A stretch of 64,000 bases of DNA from Adenanthera pavonina (Eukaryota > Streptophyta > Magnoliopsida > Fabales > Fabaceae): contig JAIVEN010000001.1 in the NCBI GenBank assembly GCA_026686845.1, forward strand, positions 32,790,001 through 32,854,000, read 5' to 3'. How positions within the stretch are numbered: the stretch's first letter is position 1; every line of letters begins with the position of its first letter. The notes under the pieces were generated by a model that worked only from the letters and a program-made list of their open reading frames with translations, did not search any database and was not told the origin of the DNA. A program made the translations under genes and the position numbers. This document shows positions 23,755-34,150 of the stretch, one piece after another.

Positions 23755-24165
23755 TCAAAATTGGATCGGACCTACTAATTCAACTGGTTGGATTAGGAAC
23801 TAGTCACATGTCTGGTTCGGCGATAAGGAACAACTAGGCAACTAATGTATCGATTGGGAAACGGCTAAACTGCTACTGAACTAAGCAAAACCAGTAAAAC
23901 TGGCATGTTAACCAATTAAGTTGGTGCACAATTTTTTTTGTTAACTACTCCTTCCAATTCTTTTTATAAAGTTCTTCTAATCAACTTCACACACATTAAT
24001 AAATTTAATTAAAAGTAATTGATCTTATTAAATTTATCTAAAATTTTAATTATTTTCTAAAATTATCCTCATTCAATTGTTTTCCAAAGGCCAAGTCCCC
24101 CAAATTATTTTATTTAATTGAAGTTGCTCCTAATAAGTATTATGTGAAGGATCAAAAAATGAAAT
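23755..24165. repeat. Remnants of small repeats: proline-codon-like ACTGGTT repeat and a half MITE
   Basis: From 23755 to 23925 the sequence has multiple ACTGGTT, AACCAGT and TTCGGC motifs typical of a common dispersed plant repeat. From 23946, TACTCCTTCCAATTCTTTTTAT is a Stowaway-like left end without its right end nearby. A matching right-end-like segment (ACCAGAAACTTTTCATATAA to GGAAGTA) occurs at 24663-24711, so an element may have been split by later insertion. No gene is visible. Confidence 0.4.
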
Positions 24166-24561
24166 CAGTCAGGCATCCAACAGGTACCCTGTGTAAGCCC
24201 ACACAAGGAAGCCCATGTATGTAAGGAACAACCCTGCACTCATTTTAACATTGAAAATAATAATAGAACATCTATTTAAACATATTTCAGTAACACAATA
24301 ATTGTTCATTTTATATATGAGTAATAAACAAAATACAATGTTTAGGCCAAAAAAAAAATAAATAACATGTGAGCATGAAATAGGTGCGTAGGAGAGATAG
24401 ACAATATAAATGACACATGGTACGACCATATAAAATATTCCATGGGCATTCAATTGTTGTGTTGACTAGACTTCAGAGGAGAACGTCAATGGCAATGAAT
24501 GTGTGGGCATGTACTTCTTTTCATGAAGTGATGTGCATGCATCTTACCAAATAGTCCATTC

Positions 24562-24562
24562 A

Positions 24563-24597
<35 letters not shown>
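24562..24597. repeat. (ATT)n microsatellite
   Basis: About twelve uninterrupted ATT units occur here in non-coding AT-rich DNA. Confidence 0.95.
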
Positions 24598-24765
24598 ATT
24601 ATAAATAAAGAATCTAAAAAAATTAGAAACTAAAGAAAAATATTCAATACCTTATATTTTGAACCAGAAACTTTTCATATAAAATATTCTATAATATAGA
24701 TTAAAGGAAGTACTCTTTATTATCTTTCTTATGAGATCCATAAATCATCACTTTTTTCATTTAAA

Positions 24766-25501
24766 CTAGATTTTTTTTCATGCGTTGCACGGAACACATA
24801 GGATTTTTTATGTTATATATTGGTTTTATATAAAGATGTTTAAATGAAAGAAATAGTAAGATTAATAAATAAATAAATAAATACATGGCATGGAGACAGA
24901 TGAATAAAAATACAATTGAAGAAGATGGAGAAGGAATAAAAAAATAAGAAAAAGGTAGGAGAAAAGGAAAGAAGAATAAAAGAGGGAAAAAAATCAAGGA
25001 AAAAAAAACAAAGAAAAGAAAGAAGAGGAAAAAAAGAAAGAGCAAGAATGGAAGAAGAAAGAATAGTTGACTGTGTAAGGGAAGAAAAAGGGGTAAAAAA
25101 AAGAAACAAGAAATGTTGATGTCAAAAGGCGGTTATGTAAATCAGGTAAGTTGAGATAATAGGGTAGGAAGTTAAACGATAATGGGACAAGGGAGTTTGA
25201 ATTGTTGGCATTTTAAATTAAAAAAAAATGAAATCGAGAAATAGTAAAATGAAAAAAATCAGATGATGATGAGAAAAAAATAGTTGTATGAGGGGGAGAA
25301 AAAAAAGGTAGGTTAAGAATAATGGAAAGCGGTTTTACATATTTTTAAAATTTAAAATTTGAATAATATATTTTAAAAGAGGAAATTAAAAAATATATAC
25401 ATAACTAACTAAGCTGACACTGTTCATAAGAACTGTATTTTGTGAGAGAAGCCGACATTCTTCATGGCTCGACTTCTTTGTGCTTTTTAAATATATATAG
25501 A
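24766..25501 (-). mobile_element. Non-autonomous Helitron with a purine-rich body
   Basis: On the minus strand the element starts TCTATATATATTTAAA (25501 downwards) and ends CTAG at 24769-24766. It sits between a host A (complement of 25502) and a host T (complement of 24765). This is the Helitron rule: 5' TC, 3' CTRR, insertion between A and T, no target duplication. Just before the 3' end is CCGTGCAACGCATG, a short stem-loop with one G-T pair, again as expected. The 736 bp have no Rep or helicase coding. About 24890-25110 and 25255-25310 are nearly pure purine on the plus strand; the resulting open frames on the minus strand are Phe/Leu/Ser-only and not genes. Confidence 0.78.
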
Positions 25502-25540
25502 TTAGGTGATCCATGCATTACATTTAAAAAATAAATTATA

Positions 25541-25848
25541 CTCCCTCTAGGTTTTTCTATAAGAGACTTTTAATTACTTTACATAAATTAAGGAAGTTAG
25601 TTATTTTTTTAAAATTTTAAAAAAAATCAAACATTTTTATCCCTATTTAATATATAAATATAATTCACATTAAATACCATGACTAACTAAGAGTGCTTCT
25701 TTTATCTAAAAAGTTTAATAATAATTTACGAAAAGAGATAAATGATGAGGATAAAATAGAAAAAATCTCATTAAATATTATAAAATCTCTTATAAAAAGG
25801 ATCAGAAAAAACTTCTAGAATATCCCTTAAAAAAAGGACCGAAGAGAG
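25541..25848. mobile_element. Stowaway-type MITE
   Basis: The ends are CTCCCTCTAGGTTTTTCTAT and the complement of AAAAAGGACCGAAGAGAG, with TA on both sides (25539-25540 and 25849-25850). The 308-bp AT-rich body has no coding capacity. The inverted repeats are imperfect. It lies about 40 bp from the Helitron end. Confidence 0.75.
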
Positions 25849-26377
25849 TATTGTTTAGAGCTTATGGATACTATAATTTGTTATAAATTTTGTATTTTCT
25901 ATTACTTTGAAATGTATTTTGTGCAATATATGGGCATTTAATTTGAATAATTTCAATTGAGTTTAAACCATTTAAATTTTTAAAATATAAATTACGAAAT
26001 AAATAGAAAAATTATATCCATCTAGTTCTTATTATAAGTACCTATTGCATAGTCCTTATTATAAGCACCCCTACAAGTTGTCACAAAACATTAATTATTT
26101 TTCTCTACATATCCTTATGTTGAATTTCCTAAGTTCCCTAAAGCATTAGCTCTCCATTAACTCAAAATGTTTGAAAGTTTTAGACAAATCTATAGTCATC
26201 CAATAATTTTAACTGCATTTTTTAATCTATTTAAGGTTGTCAATAGGATTGAGTTATATTATGTCAAAAAACAAAATATTGCGCGAAATCAATTTCTATT
26301 CATTCAATATAAAACATGAAATCTATATAACATGTATCATTATACGTTCCGAATTAACTTATAATAAAACATGTCTA

Positions 26378-26571
26378 TTTTTTTTTTTTTTTTGCTAGGT
26401 GTAGGGTATCCCCAAACCTTTCCGAAGCTTAGGACTAATCCCTCGAGGCACGATTGGGCGCACACAGGCGGGCACCTCTCCTAGAAGAAGTTATTTACAT
26501 ACACAAGGACTCGAACCTGAAACCACTTACTTAAGCGATTAGAGTCCCTTCCACTCATGTCAACTTCCTTT
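26378..26571 (-). mobile_element. tRNA-derived SINE with target duplication
   Basis: On the minus strand the element has a tRNA-like head (CGCTTAAGTAAGTGG and the B-box-like GGTTCGAGTCC), a body, and a poly(A) tail seen as T-run 26378-26393 on the plus strand. AATAAAACATGTCTA (26363-26377) and AATAAACATGTCTA (26572-26585) flank it, a target duplication with one base difference. Size, internal Pol III boxes, A tail and target duplication together identify a SINE. Confidence 0.85.
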
Positions 26572-26585
26572 AATAAACATGTCTA

Positions 26586-28736
26586 ATTTGAATGGTTAGA
26601 ATGTTTGGTTCTATGCCTGTTCGGTTTTTCCTTCCCAAAAAAACAAAAAGGAAAAACAAAAAAAAAAGGGAAAACAAACAAAAAAAAGTTGTGGTATCAT
26701 AGGATTAATGTCTCCATATGAAGTATGATAGATATATTGGAGGAGACTCATTGGGCCTAGCCCAAAATATCTCAGATTTGTGTTTTTTACTACCAAAATG
26801 TCTCAGATAAGAATCTCAGTTACTCTGGTGTGATAATCCAAACTCTCTCAATCCTACAAACCAATTCATTATACAAAGCAATTTATTTTTTTAAAAGCTA
26901 ATTGTAAAAAATTGCTAATATTTATTTTCATAAAAAATTAAATAACAATCACGTACAATATTAGGATTGAGTCATGAAGTGCGTTGAGGGATTTGGCTGA
27001 TGGCTGATGACATTCAATTTTTATATTTCACATTTTATTTTTATTCAATGTGTTAAGTAGAAAATTTTTTATCTATTTAAATCTGAATTAAATATCTGAA
27101 AATAAATATAAAAATACAGTAAATAATTTGAGAGTATATATGGTAGTATTGTAATGTACGTAGGCAAAGCTTAAGGACTTGCATTGCATGTGATGGTTGC
27201 GCGGATTAATGGAGAATGGACTCTTTAAAAAAACTTCTTGAATTATTAAACATGGTATAAGTTATAACATCATATCTTTTTTAATTAATTTATGAAAAAA
27301 ATTTTAATTGATATGCAAATTCTGCATATGAATAAAATCAATTTATTATCAACAAGATCTTGACACAGTTGGTAAATAGTTAGGTCTCTTAAATATGTTA
27401 TCCTGAGTTCGATCATTAGTTGTATATAAAGAAAAGGCTTTGTTAGGAAAAACAAAACTTATTTGGTAATTTCTACACCTCGAAAAGATTAGCATTTGGT
27501 TGTCAAATAAGAGATACTCTTGGTACTCACAAAAAAAAATTATTTTTACCAAAATAAAATTAATGATAAATGAATATATCATGTAATTGGAAGATGACGA
27601 TGAGAAATTGACAAATAGAGAAGGTGATGTATTGTTATCAAGTATATGAGCAATATATAATTTCCTTTGTGAAAGAGAAAAAGGAAGCAATCTACAGCCT
27701 CGCCTGCATAACAATGATATTTTTAGTAAGATAATATATCTTAATTGAAGATCAAAATTAATTTATTCCAGTTTTCTCTTTTATATTTAAAAATATTTGT
27801 CAGTACCCATGATAATTAAGTTGAGTAAAAATGATTTGATAACTCCTAAACAAAATCTTGATTTCGATTAAAGATAATGCTTGAAAAATTTTCTTTACTT
27901 CAAGGCCGTTTTAAATTTGAATTAGTTAGTAATAACTAAATATTGACAATTAAATATCAAAGAAAAAAATATGTGCAAGTTGTTGTCAACCTATTTAGAA
28001 TTATGTGAAGTTAACTTGGTAAGGTGGATTTCGACAATCAGATTATTCTGAACCTTTTGTTTTTTGACCAATTGATTATTCTGAACTTAAGAAAATATAT
28101 AAACTTATATATATATATATATATAGTGCTGTAAATTACTTTCACCTAAAGTGATTGATTCATATTCGCGTAAATCCAGTGTTGGGGTTTCCAAATTATT
28201 AGCATATTTTTAACACCCTATAATAAAAAGTCTTTAGGTCGATTCAAAAATCATTATAAAGCATTAATTAATTAATTAATATAAAATATAAAAAAATTGA
28301 AAGTCTCGCTATTTATGAACTGTGAATATATAGTATAATTCAATTTAAGTTCCCAGTAACATATGGACCTTCTCTATTTTTAAAAAATATTCATTGGATT
28401 GGATCATGAGATGAATAGTAACATTAAGGTAGCCCGTAATTATGTTTGACTAAACTTTAACAAAAATGATCTCTAAGTGTTAGCAATTCCGATATTAGAA
28501 GTATGTTTATTGTAAATAAATAAAATACATTTTTCCATGTATTACTTTAAGTTTAAGAAATGAGTCACATTTTTCATAATTCGTAAATAATATAATTTGC
28601 TATAATTTTTTTTAGGATTTGTTATAAATTTTATTGTATATATTAGTGTAATTGATTGTAATTAAAAAAAATTGTCAAACAAAACATTTCAAACTACTAA
28701 AAGCATTTTTGGTATCAAATCACTCAATATCCAATT
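26586..28736. other. AT-rich intergenic DNA with a probable SINE remnant
   Basis: No gene is supported. From about 27363 to 27540 the plus strand has ACAGTTGGTAAATAGTT, GAGTTCGATCA and a terminal A-run after GTACTCAC, the layout of a tRNA-derived SINE, but I could not find a convincing target duplication. The 121-codon minus-strand frame over it (27349-27714) has no recognisable domain. A (TA)n run lies near 28106-28126. Confidence 0.4.
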
Positions 28737-30423
28737 TGTTAGCTCAGCTGGCTTCCCAAGAGGGGAGTGAATTGTGAAAATTGAAATTTTTTTACAAATT
28801 AGAAAGACAATAGTGATACTAAAAAGATAACTAAAAACATAGTATAAAAATAAAGAGTAGAGGGAAGAGAACTCAGTAGTTTATCCTAGTTCAGTCTATT
28901 CCACTTGACCTACATCTAGTCCCCAGGCCACCACTTGAGATTTTTCTACTATTTCTTGCAAGATTTGAATGGGTTCTTACAATGACCACAGAACAACATT
29001 ACCAACCCAAACTTCAGACTTAAACAAATTTTCTCACTCTTCTCATTCAAGAGTAAAACTATCTCTCTTAGTGCAATCTCACACTAAGTACACTTAACAA
29101 GTGTTCAGATGTATTACAGAATGAAAACTCTATCAAAAGAGTAGATATAAAAGTTGAGATACAATGAATGAGTAAAACAGAGGTTAGTTGAGCTTTGAAA
29201 GAATTATTAAATGAATCAGCAGAATTTTGGCATGTAAATTGTTTTTCTCATTACCTAATAACTTAAATGTGTTCCTATTTATAGTCTTGGGGCAGAACTA
29301 TCCATTGGAAACAAAGATTAGCCGTTACTCTTAAGAAAATAGCCGTTCACTTACCGCATTAAATGCATCTGACAGAAGTTATGCGGATAATCTCCTCAGA
29401 TTATGCAAATAACAGGTAACTATTTACTTTTGTTTTCAACGCGAAGCTTTTCGTTATGCTGATACTGTACTACCCAAAATGACTAGATTTTAGCACAGAC
29501 TCATTTTCCTGAAAATCCACTTAGTTATTAGGATAACGTTAAGTTTTTCTTAAACTGAGTTTTCGTGAAACTTTGATTATTAGGATAAACCCCCAAGGTT
29601 ATGCGGATAACCTGTTTTACCCGAGAAAAGTTCAAGTATTCTGAAATATAGGTTACGTGGAAAACCTTCCTTGGTTATGCAAATAACCTGTTTTACCCAA
29701 TAGGTGCAAGTGCTTCGTGACACACGTTATGCGAATAACCTACCTAGATTATGCGAATAACAGGCTACACAGTGCCACTTTTCTTCACTATTCACTATGT
29801 TATACGAATAAGATGCCTACCTTATCAGAATAACCCTCTAGACAGACTCGAGAATATGATCTCCAAGCTGTGTTATGTGGATAACATAAACCCCTTTTCA
29901 TGAAATTGAGGGATGGACTTTGAAAAAACTTTGAGATTGAGTCTTTATCCCCATAACCTCAAATGGTTATACGTATAAGGTAAAATATTGTTTGTAAAAC
30001 AAGGTAAACACTTAGAAATATCTTTGAAATTTAGATCTTATTCCCATAAGTTAAATCCTTCTTATGAAAACTAATTTGAGCGCTTAGAATCGGTTTGATA
30101 TTGAATCTTTATCCTCATTATATAGCTATTTTCTTTGAAAATCATTTTGAAATCATGAGTTAAAAACTAATCATTCAATTAGTTATCTCATTTAATATTG
30201 AATTAATTGAAATTCAAAACTCAACTACCTTCTTTTACAGATTAGTTCCTTAAGTATGTGAGAAACAATTCTTCAATCAACCGGAAGCTTCAATTTTGTT
30301 CTTCATTTCACTTGTGTTCCTTTGATATTGGATCTCCCAAACTTATTTGTTTTAGAATCATCAAAACATCTGAATTAACACAATTGCCATATTACATTCT
30401 GGCTAATCCAAATTTTCCCAACA
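28737..30423 (-). mobile_element. LTR (about 1.7 kb) of a retrotransposon, minus strand, with a repeated quasi-palindrome
   Basis: On the minus strand it begins TGTTGGGAAAATTTGG and ends GAGCTAACA, so it has TGTT...AACA ends. A typical LTR start block (GTTTTGATGATTCTAAAAC) lies just inside, and an end block reads CAATTCACTCCCCTCTTGG, both as in plant LTRs of the Ty1/copia kind. There is no internal coding region next to it, so it may be a solo LTR; the 5-bp flanks do not match clearly. Between 29370 and 29980 a motif close to GTTATGCGGATAAC recurs about a dozen times. A diverged copy lies at 49832-51331. Confidence 0.65.
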
Positions 30424-31828
30424 ATTAAGTTTTTAATGTAGTTGCATATTCAGGACTCAAACTCGAGACCCCTGATTAAGCTATCACAACTGTTTACCAA
30501 TTGAGTTATAAGGGGGCCCATCTAGTTTTTAGTTAGTTAAAATAAAGTTTTGATAGAATTGATTTTGTAATGTGATTATAATAAAAATTAGTTTTTGACT
30601 AATATATTTGTGTTTGGAAGCATTACTTCAAAATTGGTTTTCATATAAGTGATTTTATTTGGATGATTTTAATTAAAAACACTTTTAGATACATAATTAC
30701 TAGAGAAAAAAAGTTTTATAATTTAATATTAAATGACAAAATAAACTGTTTATACTATATAATTTGATCTATTTAAAAATGTTTAAGATAGCCTTGATCC
30801 TTAAATAATAATTTTTATTTTTTAAAAAAATTCAGTAATAATTTTTCAGTTAAAATTTTAATTTATCAATAATATGAAAATAAATAAAAAGAACTTTTAA
30901 TTTTTTTTTTTGGGGTAAGCAAGAACTTTTACTTTTTAAACTAATTTAAATGATAATTTTTTATGTTTAAGAAAATTATTGAAAAAAAATTATTATTTTT
31001 GGAATCAGATCAATCCAAATTATTTTTTAAACTAACTTTAATTTATTATTTTAGATTTTTTTTTTGGCCAACTATTATTTAAGGATTGGAATCAATCCGA
31101 TGGTGTTGATTTTTTTTTTGCTTGGCCACGATGGTTTTGATTTTCTAAAGAAAAGAATCTAGAATCTTCTATGTAAAGCTTCATTATCTGTACTCTTCAT
31201 GCTCGTCGATTTCTTGCCTAAGGAAGCAATCGCAAAGCTAGCTCCCAATGTCGGCGACGAAGACCATCTGTCCTCACCTATTTATATCCTCTCATCTCAG
31301 TCAACACTTTGAATAATTTTTAGAAACTAAACTTTAATTTTAATTATTTTTATCTTTTAAATTATTTCAATGATTTAATTTAATTTAATTTATTTTATTT
31401 AATAATTCTCAATATAATTATGGATAATTTGTAGTTTAATTATAATTAAAGAAATAATTAAGAATTGATCTTTCTATAGAAAATTTTTTTTCTATAGGGA
31501 ACTTTTTTAGAGGACTTTGGGAATTTATTTTTCATTATTTTATTTTCTTATTTTTATGTTTATAATTTTTTTCTAAATTTAATTTAAATTTTATTTCATA
31601 ATTAATTTAATTTCCTTGGATTAAAATTTCATATGATAGATGTTACATTTCATTTAATTGGGTACATAATCTATCTTATATAACATTTTCTTATAAGTCA
31701 TGATTCATGAGGATTAAAATTTTGAAAAGACATTTTGGTCATTAGAATAAAAAAATTTTATGAAAATTTTATTTTTTTTATTTTTTTCTCATTTTTAATT
31801 ATATATTTATATCTTCCCTTGTTTTTAA
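30424..31828. other. AT-rich intergenic DNA
   Basis: Sequence near 30440-30515 has a tRNA-like B box on the minus strand (GGGGTCTCGAGTTTGAGTCC) and is probably a SINE remnant. Sequence at 30535-30680 (ATTGATTTTGTAATGTGATTAT and following) resembles a dispersed MITE. Otherwise there are long A/T runs and no gene. Confidence 0.4.
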
Positions 31829-32277
31829 TTGATCCATATCTCTTTATCCATCACTTATTCTTACAACCAAACAAGCCTTAGCCACTTTTTCATATTTCGA
31901 AACCCTTCCTCTCAAGTGCAGAGCAGGGGGGGCGGCAACACTCATACTCATAAGACCTTCATCTCCTCTATTTCTCTCTCTCTCTCATCTAGAAAAAAAA
32001 AATCTCTTCATTTATTCTTTATTTTTTTCCTTTGAATTTTCACCATTTTCCTTCAATCTCTTCTACATCCATCAGATTTCGATCACAATCAATGCTCAAA
32101 CTTGGTTGGAGCAAACGGAGAAGCTGCATAGGAGCTCTTTCTACTTCAACTCCATTAAGCACAAAAACCGCGGCTCCTGTGCAGCGAGATTCGGATACCC
32201 AAACAGACTCCCAAAAGTGGCTAACTCGATTTTGGGTCGGTTTTAAACTTGAAACCAAACAAGCACAACCTCATTGA
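31829..32277 (+). other. Leader-like segment with a short open frame, unrecognised
   Basis: CT-rich sequence from about 31940 to 32080 resembles a plant 5' untranslated leader. It is followed by an ATG at 32092 opening a frame of 61 codons, ending TGA at 32275-32277, that is basic at the start (MLKLGWSKRRSC) and Ser/Thr-rich. I do not recognise the product. The overlapping frame also reads without stops across most of the same span. No downstream exon is evident. It may be an exon of a gene fragment or a spurious frame. Confidence 0.25.
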
Positions 32278-32390
32278 TTCAAACTGCAAAGATTGTTTTG
32301 AGCCAAATTAAGGACATTAAAATCATAATCAGTGATTCAAACTGCAAAGATTGTTTTGAACCAAATTAAGGACATCAAAATCATAATCAC
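32275..32390. repeat. 58-bp tandem duplication
   Basis: Units 32275-32332 and 32333-32390 begin TGATTCAAACTGCAAAGATT and differ at only three positions by eye. The first unit overlaps the stop codon of the short open frame just upstream. Confidence 0.93.
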
Positions 32391-33779
32391 AGTAGTTTTG
32401 ATAAAAACAAAAAAAAAAAAGAAAGAAAGAAATATGTACCAGTGGTTAACATTAAGTTAAAACAATATGTACGAGTTTATGTTATCACACTGACGTGGGT
32501 TGATACAAATCATTGAATGAGATGATTTTCACTGTCGAGGTTTTTTTTTTTTTCTGGTAAAAGAAAATGTAGTCTGCCATATTTACCCCCAGAAAGGAAC
32601 GTCTAAGAAGGACTTCGGTAGGTTTGAATTACTCTTGGATTATTGTGGTGTTTGAGTTGTCATTTTCTGTGGGATCACTTGCTCAATTTGTACCTCACAA
32701 TATTAATGTTAGTGATAGGAACTTTTGTTCTTTATTAAAGGTATAATTTTTAAACTTTTATATATGGAGCAAATGTAATTTGAAATGGTCAAACCTTTAC
32801 TTTCCTGTATTTTGAGGGAGATTAACAGCACAAAATACTTCAAATCATGACCAAACAAAAATAAAAGACATACTTAATCTCTTGAGATTTTAATTTCTAT
32901 AAAATTTCGTAAAGAAATATTATCATCATCATCATCATCAATATAACAATATATATAAAAAATAAAATTTATATTGAGTAGTATTGTTCATAAGTAATGA
33001 ACAATATAGCTCTTTTCAAGCTTGATGCAAGCTTGTTTATTGTTGCAACTTTCTCCACATAATTCACTGAGTTGAGTTCTGTGCAATTTTATTTTTGTTA
33101 ATTTAATATTTCTCTACGTATAAATTTTAATGTGGTTTCAATGTTAAAGATATGAGTCTAATCTTTCAAAAAAAGTTTTTAGGTTATTATTATTTCTCCG
33201 GTGCTTTGCATCATTGAGTGGCTTCCACTATTGTACCGGTAATTAGGTTTCAACTCATCCGATCTATCCACGTTGGTTTCAGTGTGAGATGACACGTGGT
33301 GTAAAAACAAAAAATAGAACAAATTACAATTAAATACCCAAATTAATTTTGTAAATTTGAGATTAAAAGATACTAAAAAGTATAATTATTTTTTAGAATT
33401 AAAATTAAAATTACCAAAATTATTTAAAATTAATGTCCTTCAATCATTTCCTTAAATGTTAGTGTCATCTTTAGAACAAAAAACTCTTATTATTGAACTG
33501 GTTATTAAATTATTGAAAGTACTTAATCAAAATTTATTGATCTGATCATCATTATATTAATGAAAATGAAATTAATTAATATATTTGTTAATTTTATTCA
33601 TTTAAGTATTATAGAAAATTAAAAAATAGTTTCGATGATACTTTAAACCAAACCTGGGTTTGATTCCCCAATTTGATCATTTATCACTTGCACTGATTGA
33701 TCTAATTTAATTTTAATAACATGATTTAAAATTATGTAAATATTAAAAAAAAAAAAAAGTAAAAGAAAGTGGGGGGAAG
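32391..33779. other. AT-rich intergenic DNA
   Basis: I see no gene. There is an ATC microsatellite at about 32924-32941 and a dispersed-repeat-like stretch near 33640-33720. Confidence 0.5.
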
Positions 33780-34150
33780 AGGGGATTGACCGACCAGCAC
33801 TAGCTATTGGCGCAGGCACAAAAGGTTAGGGTCAACCCCAAAAGAAACTGCCACGTGCACGTACCAAGTTTGAAGAGTAGGGCCAATCGGCCAATCCGTG
33901 TGAGATGCACCAAGGAGGCCAAAAAGGCTTAAGCGCAACGTGTTGGAAATAGAGGAGGTATTTAGAGACCAAGAGGATGCTACGTGGACGTCTACGACGG
34001 CGTTGGTTTTCCAAAGCTTTTCATTCGCTTGTCGTTTCATGCCCCCATACCCCTCCGTCCCATGCTTCTTTCTCCTGCCCCCATCTGTCGTTCCACTCTC
34101 CTCCACTTCCGACTTCTTCTATTTTTGCCCTCCCTCCGATCCATAATTAC
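33780..34150. promoter_or_regulatory. GC-richer island with G-box and bZIP-type sites, possible promoter remnant
   Basis: In an AT-rich neighbourhood this segment has CACGTG at 33852-33857 with an overlapping GTGCACGTAC, AACGTGTTGG at about 33938, TACGTGG at 33981-33987 and GACGTC at 33987-33992. It then becomes CT-rich from about 34040, like a transcribed leader. Such elements bind bZIP and bHLH factors in plant promoters. No coding exon follows on either strand, so this may be an orphan promoter or part of a mobile element. Function is inferred only. Confidence 0.3.

Noticed and set aside
24761..25109. Two overlapping minus-strand open frames rich in Phe, Leu and Ser
   Set aside because: They are the translation of the purine-rich tract in the Helitron; composition alone keeps them open and no domain is visible.
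26378..26571. Could the A/B-box sequences be functional tRNA genes?
   Set aside because: No cloverleaf with acceptor stem and anticodon arm can be read; A tails and target duplications identify SINEs. The same holds for 36356 and 40351.
27349..27714. 121-codon minus-strand open frame
   Set aside because: Low-complexity AT-rich translation with no domain; it overlaps a probable SINE remnant.
29370..29985. Could the repeated GTTATGCGGATAAC array be a CRISPR-like array?
   Set aside because: The repeats vary in sequence and spacing, and the DNA is a plant nuclear LTR.
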